A stretch of 41,974 bases of DNA, taken from assembly GCA_003820375.1 (NCBI GenBank), contig RPQH01000035.1:1-41974 (forward strand), written 5' to 3'. Position 1 is the stretch's first letter. Each line of letters opens with the position of its first letter. The position numbers and the translations under genes were made by a program. Positions 8,374 through 16,693 of the stretch are shown here, piece by piece. The notes beneath the pieces are model-generated. The model did no database searches. It was not told the DNA's origin and saw only the letters and a list, made by a program, of their open reading frames with translations. The DNA is from Ignavibacteriota bacterium (GTDB lineage Bacteria > Bacteroidota > Ignavibacteria > Tepidaquicellales > OLB5).

Positions 8374-8920
8374 ACCCCTGATTTATATGATTAAGGAGCT
8401 TGAACCCCAGATTAACCCAGATTAATATGATTAAAATGATTAGTTCTTCTTTTAATTATAAATTTAGAAAACTTTATAATATATTTATTAAAACATATAA
8501 TTCAAAAATGATTTATTATTTTGGACTAAAGTCCGATTATGAGGTGTGTTTATTCCACGGCTAAAGTCCCGTGATTACTCTTTCAAAGTGATGACTTTTT
8601 TTACAGTTATTTTTAATAAAGCTTTTCTTTGTGTTCTTTGTAACCTTTGTGAACTTTGTGTTAGAGCTTTTAATCATACCAATCATATTAATCTGGGTAA
8701 ATCTGGGGTTCAAGCTTTTCAATTCATTCAAATCATATAAGTCTGGGTAAATCTGGGGTTCAAGCTTTTCAAATCATTCAAATCATATAAATCTGGGTAA
8801 ATCTGAGGTTCAAGCTTTTCTAATCATTCAAATCATATAAATCTGGGTAAATCTGAGGTTCAAGCTTTTCAAATCATTCAAATCATATTAATCTGGGTAA
8901 ATCTGGGGTTCAGGCTTTTA
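8370..8920. mobile_element. MITE-like inverted-repeat element, expanded copy (A1)
   Basis: The left side carries a degenerate unit (8370-8397) and a clear unit (8398-8443) reading GCTTGAACCCCAGATTAACC and onward; the right side carries the reverse complement as five tandem 50-bp units (8671-8920). The ends match two compact copies at 19461-19705 and 27855-28093. The interior is AT-rich, holds the palindromes GGACTAAAGTCC (8523-8534) and CACGG...CCGTG (8556-8573), and a CTTTGTGTTCTTTGTAACC segment (8625-8645) shared with other intergenic repeats here. There is no gene or transposase inside. It fills the gap between the radical SAM gene and the LVIVD lipoprotein. Confidence 0.7.
8671..8920. repeat. 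Five tandem copies of a 50-bp unit
   Basis: Five consecutive 50-bp units (starting 8671, 8721, 8771, 8821, 8871) share the order ATCATTCA, AATCATATAA, ATCTGGGTAA, ATCTGGGGTT, CAAGCTTTTC, with only a few substitutions per copy. Each unit equals the right terminal repeat of the MITE-like element. The frame open across part of it is repeat-derived and not a gene. Confidence 0.9.
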
Positions 8921-9094
8921 CATTTGGTGATAGACAAGTCTCAGAAGTTTACGAAACTTTTATCTGTGCAATCAGTATAATCAGTGAAATCTGTGATTCA
9001 GAATTTAATCAATGCAATCAGAGCAATTCGAAATTGATAATTGAATCTCCACATTTTTATAGATAAATTTGTGACAAAGAACTATACAACCAAA

Positions 9095-10111
9095 ATGAAT
9101 ATAAAAAACTATATCTATACAATATCTTTCCTGGTAATTGCATTATTATTTAATGCATGTAAAAGTGATACAACTGAACCAATCAACTCAAGCGGAATGA
9201 GCCTTGTAGCAACAGCAAATACTCCCGGATATGCACAGGATGTTGTAATATATCAGCAGGGAATAAACTATGCATTTATTGCAGATGATAATTCAGGATT
9301 GCAAATAATTAATGTTTCAAATCCTTCAGTTCCGATTTATGTAACAGGATATAACACCGCTGGCAATGCTTCTGATGTAAAAGTAGCAAGCATAAACGGA
9401 CGTGCTTATGCATTTGTAGCGGACGGCACTGCCGGTTGGAGTATAATTGACGTTGATCAGCCTTCGCAGCCTTTTTTGGATACAGTTATTACATTTTCTA
9501 ATGATAATGTAATTTGCTCTTTTATTGAATTATCTACACGAAGAGCCTACATCGGTACATATAACAGGATGTACATATACGATATTTCAACCTTACCAAA
9601 TGCAGTTACACAGCTTTCAAGTTATTACTCTGCTGATAATCTTAATGCAATTTGGGCTGAAGGCGGAGTAGCTTACCTAGCTCAAAATACAGCAGGAGTT
9701 GAACTGGTAAATGTTGTTAATCCTTCTTACCCTGCTTATATAAGTGCATTCAATACGCCCGGTTATGCAATGGATATCGATATTGCAGAAGGACATTATG
9801 CATATATTGCAGATTGGAACAGCATGATTGTTATAGATGTTGTAAATCCGTTTAATCCTGTTCCGGTTGGTACATATTATAATACGAACAGTCAGTTTAC
9901 AGCATTGACTTATAATAACAATGGTGTATTTTACAGTGCCGAAGGACCCCAGGGAATTGAAACAATAGGCGTCGGTACACCTACCTCTCCTGTACAGCTT
10001 GGATATTACAATACAACAGATTTTGCCGGAGGAGTTGCAGCTTCGGGGAATTATGTTTTCGTTGCAGACGGCAACAGCGGATTGGTGATATTGAGTTATA
10101 CAACAAAGTGA
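9095..10111 (+). CDS. LVIVD-repeat lipoprotein (beta-propeller)
   Basis: The predicted protein is a surface or periplasmic lipoprotein: signal MNIKNYIYTISFLVIALLFN with lipobox LFNAC (Cys22). The rest is a run of about seven LVIVD-type blades, recognised by the repeated pattern of small-residue GYA-DV, then YAFIADDNSGLQIINVSNPS, repeated as AFVADGTAGWSIIDVDQPS, VAYLAQNTAGVELVNVVNP, AYIADWNSMIVIDVVNP and YVFVADGNSGLVIL. Such repeats (PF08309) form propellers in surface proteins of archaea and Bacteroidota; ligands are generally unknown. ATG 9095 is chosen because the lipoprotein signal starts there; an in-frame TTG at 9041 would add 18 residues. The gene is flanked by repeats on both sides and seems monocistronic. 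Confidence 0.85.
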   Translation: MNIKNYIYTISFLVIALLFNACKSDTTEPINSSGMSLVATANTPGYAQDVVIYQQGINYAFIADDNSGLQIINVSNPSVPIYVTGYNTAGNASDVKVASINGRAYAFVADGTAGWSIIDVDQPSQPFLDTVITFSNDNVICSFIELSTRRAYIGTYNRMYIYDISTLPNAVTQLSSYYSADNLNAIWAEGGVAYLAQNTAGVELVNVVNPSYPAYISAFNTPGYAMDIDIAEGHYAYIADWNSMIVIDVVNPFNPVPVGTYYNTNSQFTALTYNNNGVFYSAEGPQGIETIGVGTPTSPVQLGYYNTTDFAGGVAASGNYVFVADGNSGLVILSYTTK

Positions 10112-10112
10112 G

Positions 10113-10157
10113 TTTAGAGTTCAGAGAGTTCAGAGAGTTCGGAGAGTTCGGAGAGTT
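10113..10157. repeat. Short tandem repeat AGAGTTCGG-like
   Basis: About five copies of a 9-bp unit (AGAGTTCAG or AGAGTTCGG) begin immediately after the stop codon of the LVIVD lipoprotein. Similar GAGAGTT arrays recur at 38481-38544 and, inverted, near 18635 and 23290. Confidence 0.7.
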
Positions 10158-10159
10158 CT

Positions 10160-10198
10160 AAAACCTCACCCCCGTCCCCTCTCCTAAAAGGAGAGGGG
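10160..10198. repeat. REP-like palindrome (CCCCTCTCC family)
   Basis: An AACCTCACCCCCG lead is followed by a perfect palindrome CCCCTCTCC-TAAAA-GGAGAGGGG. The same family occurs at 25451-25585 (pair), 27475-27514, 36781-36818 and 36856-36893, always intergenic. Confidence 0.8.
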
Positions 10199-10369
10199 CG
10201 TTTATATATCTGTACTGCCAGTGTTTTACATTCTTCCGGTGTCCTCGATTTATACTCACTCGTTTATTATAAAACATCCACATGAGACACCAACAGAACG
10301 AGAAGTATGATAAAATAATATTTATCTCCTTCCCAAGTTGAACTAATGAAGAAGTGTTAAGAAATAATA

Positions 10370-10479
10370 ATCACATAGTGATTGCCGATATTAGAATAAT
10401 TTCTCTACAAAGGAATAAATCACGTAGTGATTACCCATATTAGAATAATTTCTACAAAGGAATAAATCACGTAGTGATT
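10370..10479. repeat. Three palindromic iterons (ATCACGTAGTGAT core)
   Basis: Cores at 10370, 10419 and 10466 read ATCAC(A/G)TAGTGATT and are joined by linkers ATATTAGAATAATTTCT and CTACAAAGGAATAA. The period is 47-49 bp. The array lies in the gap between the 3' ends of two convergent genes (LVIVD lipoprotein and antiporter), together with the REP palindrome; no gene is seen in that gap. Confidence 0.8.
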
Positions 10480-10519
10480 GCCCTTATTAGAATAATCTCT
10501 TATTCCGGTTGTTATGCTT

Positions 10520-11989
10520 CTACACTTTTTTCTTAATCATATTCAATATCCTCTTCACATCAGCGGAATTCTCATCATTCACCAATACAAGTATTGTATC
10601 ACCTTCTTCAAGTGTTGAGCTTCCTGTGGGGACAAGAAACTCTTCATTTCTGCAGATAACCGTTATTAAGCTTTCAGGCGGCAGGTTTAACTGGGCAAGT
10701 GTTTTACCTGATAATGCGGAGTTGTATGGTATTATAAAATCCAGTAACTGGTTCTTTGTCTTTACATCATAATTTAATTCTAATGGCGGTACTACCGGAG
10801 TTCTTTCTTCATCAGATACTTTAAATAGCTTTGCCGCAATTGGAATGGACCAACCTTGCAGTAACGCCGATGTAATTGTAACAAAGAACACAATATTAAA
10901 TATATCATTACCAATTGACAGGTTAGCTGAAAGCGGGAAAGTTGCTAAAATAATAGGCACCGCACCGCGTAATCCAACCCATGATACAAATATTTTTTCT
11001 CTTAACCTGAATTCCGAGAATGCTAAAGATATAAATACACCCAAAGGTCTTGCTACAAATATCAGGATTAACGCAATAATAATCCCGATACCTGCTACAG
11101 GAATTATCTGCGTAGGATAAGCCAGCAGCCCGAATGTAAGAAACATTATTATCTGCCCGAGTATAGCCAGTCCCTCAAAATATCTCATCAAAGATCTTTT
11201 TTGAACAAACTCATTATTCCCGACAACAATACCTGCAATATATACAGCAAGCATGCCGCTTCCCTGTACAGTAACTGTAACAGCATAGACTAGTACAGCA
11301 AAAGCCATTACAAATACAGGATACAAACCGGCATATGAGAAACGTATCCAGTTTACTAAATATACCATTGCTCTTCCAAGCAGAATTCCTAAAAACGCAC
11401 CGATTAAAAACTGGGAAAACAAATGAAATATCAGTTTTCCGACTTCAATCTGGTTTGTTACAATTATCTCTAAAAAAATAACTGTGAGAATAATTGCAAC
11501 GGGGTCATTGCTTCCTGATTCCAGCTCAAGCAATGGAGCTAACTTGCCTTTTAATTTTGTACCTTTAGCACGCAAAACTGAAAAGACCGCGGCGGCATCT
11601 GTTGATGAAATTATTGCACCGAATAACAAACCTTCTATCAGCTTAAAATGGAACAGCCAATGTACAGCTAATCCAATTACAAGCGTTGTTAAAATCACTC
11701 CGGATGTGGATAAGCTTACAGCACTCCAAACCACAGGTCTGACGGTTTTCCATCTTGTATCCATCCCTCCCGAAAACAAAATATATATAAGAGAAACTAT
11801 ACCAATAGACTGCGTGATTGATATATCATCAAAACCAATTTTCCCGAGCCCATCAGAACCTGCCAGCATCCCAACAAAAAGAAATAGCACAAGCGAAGGC
11901 AGTCCGAGGTTCTCTGAAACCTTCCACAGTGCAATGCTTATTAATATCAATGATGATATAAGCAGTAATATGTATTCATTAGTTAGCAT
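10520..11989 (-). CDS. Potassium/proton antiporter, CPA1 family, NhaP2/CvrA-like
   Basis: The 489-residue protein has about 12 hydrophobic segments over residues 1-390, then a cytoplasmic RCK_C/TrkA_C domain (about 405-485: KTLAQLNLPPESLITVICR, then EEGDTILVLV). The CPA1 signature LLELESGSNDPVA contains the Asn-Asp pair of the ion-binding site, and SSTDAAAVFSVL the unwound helix 4 region. The combination matches NhaP2/CvrA (YcgO), which exchange K+ (or Na+) for H+ across the inner membrane and support pH and osmotic balance; the RCK_C part probably senses nucleotide or ion ligands. Start ATG is clear. It stands alone, and expression likely depends on the gap at 11990-12468. Confidence 0.9.
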   Translation of the reverse strand: MLTNEYILLLISSLILISIALWKVSENLGLPSLVLFLFVGMLAGSDGLGKIGFDDISITQSIGIVSLIYILFSGGMDTRWKTVRPVVWSAVSLSTSGVILTTLVIGLAVHWLFHFKLIEGLLFGAIISSTDAAAVFSVLRAKGTKLKGKLAPLLELESGSNDPVAIILTVIFLEIIVTNQIEVGKLIFHLFSQFLIGAFLGILLGRAMVYLVNWIRFSYAGLYPVFVMAFAVLVYAVTVTVQGSGMLAVYIAGIVVGNNEFVQKRSLMRYFEGLAILGQIIMFLTFGLLAYPTQIIPVAGIGIIIALILIFVARPLGVFISLAFSEFRLREKIFVSWVGLRGAVPIILATFPLSANLSIGNDIFNIVFFVTITSALLQGWSIPIAAKLFKVSDEERTPVVPPLELNYDVKTKNQLLDFIIPYNSALSGKTLAQLNLPPESLITVICRNEEFLVPTGSSTLEEGDTILVLVNDENSADVKRILNMIKKKV

Positions 11990-12030
11990 TGGGATAAAAT
12001 TATAACTCCATCAAATTATAAATAGTTACA

Positions 12031-12372
12031 AGACACCTCACACCCTTATTGATTTCGGATTGAGGATTGCCAATTTCGGATTGAAAAACTTGAAGCATAA
12101 AAAAACTAAAAAAAAACGAAAAGTTAAAAATATTTATTCAATTAAATTACTGATCAAACAAATTATCCAAATTTGCATAATTTAGAATCTTAACACAAAG
12201 TACACAAAGGTTACAAAGTACACAAAGAAAAATAAAAATTATATAAAAAACCTGTCTTTGTGAACTTTATTTTCTTTGTGTACTTTGTGTTAAATCTCTT
12301 GAATCTGATGAACCGGCATAATCTTCTCAATTCGAAATCGCAAATCCGAAATCAATCATGGAGGTGTAGACA
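12031..12372. repeat. Nested inverted-repeat element
   Basis: This 479-bp gap (11990-12468) has no gene. The outer ends are imperfect inverted copies: ACACCTCACA...ATTGATTTCGGATTGA on the left (12034-12067) and TCGAAATCGCAAATCCGAAA...ATGGAGGTGT on the right (12331-12367). Inside is a 20-bp perfect inverted repeat, TAACACAAAGTACACAAAG type, at 12190-12209 and 12274-12293. The outer sequence resembles the element at 26548-26680; the ACACAAAG core resembles 8625-8660 and 28793-28820. It looks like one repeat inserted into another. Confidence 0.6.
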
Positions 12373-12468
12373 AGAGCACTGCAAACTAAAAATAATTAAA
12401 TATTTATATTTTATTAGTATAATTTAATAATTACATTTATATAAATAAATAAGTGTTTATATTAAATA

Positions 12469-14427
12469 ATGCCAAATAAATCAAAAAATATCCCAAAGGA
12501 TAAATTTATTACAGATTTTGACCTTCATTTATTTGCAAATACAACTTTTTACAGGATTTATGACAAGTTTGGTGCCCAGATACATGAACAGGATGGCGTA
12601 ATGGGTGTTCATTTTGCCACCTGGGCTCCTAATGCAGAAAAAATCAGCATTATCGGTGATTTCAACTCGTGGCAGGATGGCGTCAATGAAATGACCAAGC
12701 TTAATGAAGGCGGTGTCTGGTCATGCTTTATTCCCGGGATTGATGAAGGTACAGTATATAAGTATTCTATTAAATCAAAGGTGGATGGTTACCTTAGACG
12801 GAAAACAGACCCATATGCCTTTTACTGTGAATTACGCCCGAATAATGCCTCGGTAGTAGCTAATATTAATAAATACCAATGGGATGATAAAGAATGGATG
12901 GACAGGAAAATAGAAGAGCCTCAGCACACTTTTAAAACAAAACCTATATCTATTTATGAGCTTCATCTTGGTTCATGGAAGAAGGATTATAATAATATAA
13001 ATTACGCTAACGATTGGGGCTATAAGACTTATAAACAATATGCTTACGAGATTACAGATTATGTAAAAAAGATGGGTTACACTCACGTAGAACTTTTACC
13101 TGTAATGGAACATCCGCTTGATATATCATGGGGCTACCAGGTAACAAACTACTATGCACCCACAAGCCGTTACGGCAAACCCGAAGACCTGATGTTCTTC
13201 ATTGACCATTGCCACCAGAATGGAATTGGTGTAATTCTGGACTGGGTTCCGGCGCACTTCCCTACCGATGAACACTCATTGGCTTATTTTGACGGCAAAC
13301 AGATATATGCCTACGAGAGCTGGCAAAAGGGCTTTCATAAGGATTGGGGCACATATATTTTCGATTACGGCAGAAATGAAGTGCAAAACTTCCTTTTGGG
13401 CAGTGCTTTATTTTGGCTGGATAAGTACCATGCCGACGGTTTACGTGTAGATGCCGTAGCTTCTATGCTGTATTTGGACTATTCCCGTGAGCATGGCGAA
13501 TGGGAGCCAAATATACATGGTGGAAGGGAGAATCTTGAGGCAATTAACTTCATCAAACATCTGAATGACATTGTACATAAGTATTTCCCGGGAAATTATA
13601 TGATAGCAGAGGAATCAACTGCATGGCCCGGTGTAACGCATTCCGTACATGATGGAGGGCTGGGATTCGATATGAAATGGAATATGGGCTGGATGAATGA
13701 TATACTCCTCTATTTCTCAAAGGAACCGATTCACCGCAAGTATCATCAAAGCAAAATCACATTCTCATTATGGTATGCGTTTAGCGAAAACTTCATACTT
13801 CCCGTATCACATGATGAGGTAGTTCATGGGAAGAAGACTTTAGTGGAGAAAGTGCCGGGTGATAACTGGCAGAAATTTGCAAATGTGAGATTGTTCCTTG
13901 GATTTATGTTTGCCCACCCGGGTAAGAAGCTGAATTTCATGACAACGGATATCGGGCAGTATAATGAATGGTACAGCGAAAAAGAGATGGATTGGGGTGT
14001 GCTAGATATCGAACTAAATAAAAAGCTGAATCAGTATATGCAGGATATAAATAAGCTTTACAAAAAATACCGTGCGTTTTTTGAAGTTGATTTTGACAGC
14101 AGGGGTTTCCAGTGGCTGGATTTCTCCGATGCGGCTAACAGTGTTCTTGCATTTGTACGAAAATCGGATGATGAAAAGCAGATATTGATGTTTACATTCA
14201 ATATGACACCTGTTGAAAGAGCGGATTATACATTCGGAGTGCCAAAGCCGGGATATTATAAGGAGATATTCAACAGCGATGCAGAAACATACGGCGGAAG
14301 CGGCAAAGGTAATATGGGCGGGAAAAGAACATCACACAAGCAGCATCAGCAGTGGGAGTATTGCGTTAAAGTTACACTTCCCCCGTTAGCAATGAATGTG
14401 TTTTTGTGGGAGGAGAAAGAGAGTTGA
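12469..14427 (+). CDS. glgB: 1,4-alpha-glucan branching enzyme
   Basis: The enzyme cuts alpha-1,4 glucan chains and re-attaches them through alpha-1,6 bonds, making glycogen branches in the cytoplasm. The 652-residue length fits GlgB. Residues about 25-115 form a CBM48 domain (GVHFATWAPNAEKISIIGDF, GTVYKYSI). The GH13 catalytic domain holds region I DWVPAHF (from Asp258), region II DGLRVDAVASMLYLDY with nucleophile Asp328, region III IAEESTAWPG with acid/base Glu381, and region IV SHDEVVHGKK with Asp449. The C-terminal beta domain ends LPPLAMNVFLWE. It heads the alpha-glucan cluster, followed by hicB-hicA, a GH57 enzyme and malQ on the same strand. The start is ATG with no clear ribosome site. 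Confidence 0.96.
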   Translation: MPNKSKNIPKDKFITDFDLHLFANTTFYRIYDKFGAQIHEQDGVMGVHFATWAPNAEKISIIGDFNSWQDGVNEMTKLNEGGVWSCFIPGIDEGTVYKYSIKSKVDGYLRRKTDPYAFYCELRPNNASVVANINKYQWDDKEWMDRKIEEPQHTFKTKPISIYELHLGSWKKDYNNINYANDWGYKTYKQYAYEITDYVKKMGYTHVELLPVMEHPLDISWGYQVTNYYAPTSRYGKPEDLMFFIDHCHQNGIGVILDWVPAHFPTDEHSLAYFDGKQIYAYESWQKGFHKDWGTYIFDYGRNEVQNFLLGSALFWLDKYHADGLRVDAVASMLYLDYSREHGEWEPNIHGGRENLEAINFIKHLNDIVHKYFPGNYMIAEESTAWPGVTHSVHDGGLGFDMKWNMGWMNDILLYFSKEPIHRKYHQSKITFSLWYAFSENFILPVSHDEVVHGKKTLVEKVPGDNWQKFANVRLFLGFMFAHPGKKLNFMTTDIGQYNEWYSEKEMDWGVLDIELNKKLNQYMQDINKLYKKYRAFFEVDFDSRGFQWLDFSDAANSVLAFVRKSDDEKQILMFTFNMTPVERADYTFGVPKPGYYKEIFNSDAETYGGSGKGNMGGKRTSHKQHQQWEYCVKVTLPPLAMNVFLWEEKES

Positions 14428-14644
14428 GATTTGGAGAGTTAAGAGTTTTTGTAAGGTATCTATTTTAATATACTTCATCATGAGAACCGATGGACAGGAG
14501 CAAAATACAATCTTCATTATTTTCTTTTATCTAATTAAATTATTCGATTTTTACTAAAATTTGAATAAAAAATATAAATCACCTTGGAACATTTTATCAT
14601 CTTTTTGTAATTGTAATAATAAAACAGGTTAATTAAATTAGAAT

Positions 14645-14860
14645 ATGGTATTTAATATAGTATTAGAAAAAGCAGAAGAAGGCGGATATAATGTAACTGT
14701 ACCCGCATTGGATGGTTGTTTTACTCAGGGTGATACTGAAGAAGAAGTGGTTGAAAATGCAATTGAGGCAATACAATGCTATATGGAAGGACTTGAAAAA
14801 ATAAATGAAATGTATACTAAGCCCGGTACAAAAATTAAAGAAGTAATTGTAACCATTTGA
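14645..14860 (+). CDS. hicB: HicB-family antitoxin
   Basis: This 71-residue protein is the small HicB form, a single partial RNase-H-like fold domain with the motif [22 protein letters not shown], then [12 protein letters not shown]. HicB normally binds and neutralises HicA. The short form has no visible DNA-binding C-terminal domain (no ribbon-helix-helix or HTH), so autoregulation by this protein alone is uncertain. It precedes hicA and overlaps it by four bases, so the two are translationally coupled. The order hicB-hicA is the reverse of classical hicAB. It lies inside the alpha-glucan gene cluster after a 217-bp gap, which suggests a separate promoter. Confidence 0.9.
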   Translation: MVFNIVLEKAEEGGYNVTVPALDGCFTQGDTEEEVVENAIEAIQCYMEGLEKINEMYTKPGTKIKEVIVTI

Positions 14861-15072
14861 GCAAAACTTTTTCTGGTAAGGAAGTGATAAAAGCATTAAG
14901 ACGATTTGGCTATTATATTGATCATCAAAAGGGTAGCCAAGTTTTTATGCATAATATGAATGAGAAAAAATCAGTTGTTGTACCTTATCATAAAGAGATT
15001 AAAAAAGGAACACTTAATAATATTCTAAAAAAAACTGGACTGACAATAGAGAAACTGAAAGAATTAATATAA
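14857..15072 (+). CDS. hicA: HicA-family toxin with substituted catalytic His
   Basis: HicA toxins are small dsRBD-like mRNA interferases. This 71-residue protein has the family outline: [16 protein letters not shown], then KGS, then [20 protein letters not shown], then [11 protein letters not shown]. In active HicA the block reads GSH and this His is needed for RNA cleavage; here it is GSQ (Gln28, codon CAA, one base from His). The following residue pattern VFMHN keeps a later His. It may therefore be a weakened or inactive toxin, or a variant using another residue. The start is TTG at 14857, inside the hicB stop (TTGA overlap); no ATG fits. Cotranscribed with hicB. Confidence 0.88.
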   Translation: MSKTFSGKEVIKALRRFGYYIDHQKGSQVFMHNMNEKKSVVVPYHKEIKKGTLNNILKKTGLTIEKLKELI

Positions 15073-15106
15073 ATTTTTTTCCCTACTATATCTAAACTTC
15101 AATAAT

Positions 15107-15118
15107 TACTTTCGCATT
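15107..15118 (+). promoter_or_regulatory. Possible -7 promoter element before the GH57 gene
   Basis: TACTTTCGCATT at 15107-15118 followed by CATCATTTAA closely matches TAATTTCGCATT followed by AATCATTTAA upstream of the Dps-like gene (26792). The shared core resembles the Bacteroidota -7 box TAnnTTTG. No good -33 TTTG is seen here. Confidence 0.3.
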
Positions 15119-15171
15119 CATCATTTAAATCAAATTTAAACTTTAAATATACATTTTTTGTTATTAAATAA

Positions 15172-16692
15172 TTGAATTATATAACTATACACGGACATTT
15201 TTATCAGCCGCCAAGGGAAAATCCATGGACCGGTGTGATTGAAAAGCAGCCAAGTGCCGCTCCATATCACGATTGGAATGACAGGATTATGCATGAATGC
15301 TATCTGCCTAATTCATTAGCAGAAATTAAAGATGAATACGGCAAAGTACTTAAGCTCATTAATAATTATGAATATTTGAATTTTAATTTTGGTCCTACCC
15401 TGCTCCACTGGATACAGGAAAAATATCCATTGGTTTATAACAAAATAATTGAAGCAGACCGGAATAGTATAGTCAAACATAACGGACATGGTAATGCTAT
15501 TGCAATGTGCTATAATCATGTCATAATGCCGCTTGCAAATAAACAGGATAAAATTACACAGGTTAAATGGGGAATAAAAGATTTTGAACATCACTTTGGG
15601 AGAGCACCGGAGGCAATCTGGCTTCCTGAAACTGCAGTAAACTATGCAACAATTGATGTGCTGATAGCGGAAGGTATGAAGTACATAATACTTGATGTAA
15701 GCCAGGCACTAGCAGCAAGAGTATCAGGTACAAGGAAGTGGATAAATGTATCACATGGCAACATTGACCCCCAGCATCCGTACAGATGTTATTCAAGAAC
15801 TAATTCCAAAAAATATATCGATGTGTTTTTTTACGATGGACCAATTTCCAAAGCTGTAGCATTCGAAGACGTACTGAACAGTTCACTAAATCTCCTTTAT
15901 AAAATAAATTTAGCTCTCTCTCATAATAATAAGGAAGACAGAATTATCGGGCTTGCAACAGACGGAGAAACTTTCGGTCATCATAAAAAATTTTCCGAAA
16001 TGACATTGGCATATTTTTTTGATGCCCTGGCAGCTAATCATGGATTAAAAATTGCAAACTTTGGCGAGTTTCTTGCCGCACATCCCCCTGAACATGATGT
16101 AATTATTAAAACAGGTCACAAAGATGAAGGTACATCATGGAGCTGTCCTCATGGTGTCAGAAGGTGGTATGGAAACTGCGGCTGTGGTGAAGAAGACGGA
16201 AGGCATCAGAAATGGAGAACTCCCCTGAGAAACGCATTGAATTGGCTCAGGGATGAGTTAATTCAAATTTATGAAACGGAAGCAAGCAAATATTTTAATG
16301 ATGTTTGGAGTGCAAGAAATGATTATATTAATATATTATTGGACAATACCGAACATACCGCAAGAGAATTTTTTTATAACAATTCAAAAAAAGCTTTAAA
16401 TCTCAATGAAATTGATAAATGTTATAAATTGCTTGAAATGCAGAAGTATTCTATGTTCATGTTCACAAGCTGCGGATGGTTCTTTTCGGAAATATCAGGG
16501 CTTGAAGCAGCACAAATACTTCAATATGCTGCTAAAGCAATAGAGCTTGCAGAAGATTTATCCGGCATAGCTCTTGAGAATAAATTTGTAGATAAGCTTG
16601 AATTGGCAATAAGTAACATCCATAAATATAAAAACGGAAAAGGTGTATGGGAACAATTAGTAAAGCCGGCAAAGAAATTGGCGGTATTATAA
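15172..16692 (+). CDS. Glycoside hydrolase family 57 protein (DUF3536 type)
   Basis: The 506-residue protein starts with the GH57 motif 1 HGHFYQPPRENPW (His7, His9). Later blocks are HGNAIAM, WLPETAVNY (Glu153 at the nucleophile position of GH57 motif 3) and TDGETFGHH (Asp264 at the acid/base position of motif 4). The C-terminal DUF3536 region holds GTSWSCPHGVRRWYGNCGC with several Cys that could bind metal. GH57 enzymes act on alpha-glucans; members of this COG1449 branch sit near glycogen genes but their exact reaction is not settled. The start is TTG 15172, because an in-frame TAA lies directly before it. The gene ends one base before malQ begins, so the two form an operon. Confidence 0.87.
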   Translation: MNYITIHGHFYQPPRENPWTGVIEKQPSAAPYHDWNDRIMHECYLPNSLAEIKDEYGKVLKLINNYEYLNFNFGPTLLHWIQEKYPLVYNKIIEADRNSIVKHNGHGNAIAMCYNHVIMPLANKQDKITQVKWGIKDFEHHFGRAPEAIWLPETAVNYATIDVLIAEGMKYIILDVSQALAARVSGTRKWINVSHGNIDPQHPYRCYSRTNSKKYIDVFFYDGPISKAVAFEDVLNSSLNLLYKINLALSHNNKEDRIIGLATDGETFGHHKKFSEMTLAYFFDALAANHGLKIANFGEFLAAHPPEHDVIIKTGHKDEGTSWSCPHGVRRWYGNCGCGEEDGRHQKWRTPLRNALNWLRDELIQIYETEASKYFNDVWSARNDYINILLDNTEHTAREFFYNNSKKALNLNEIDKCYKLLEMQKYSMFMFTSCGWFFSEISGLEAAQILQYAAKAIELAEDLSGIALENKFVDKLELAISNIHKYKNGKGVWEQLVKPAKKLAVL

Positions 16693-16693
16693 T

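Noticed and set aside
8546..8740. 64-codon open frame on the plus strand
   Set aside because: It runs through the 50-bp tandem units and CTTTGTG repeats; the peptide is simple translation of repeat DNA.
11484..12005. 173-codon plus-strand frame opposite the antiporter
   Set aside because: It is antisense to conserved transmembrane segments, including the ESGSNDP motif, and shows no protein-like pattern of its own.
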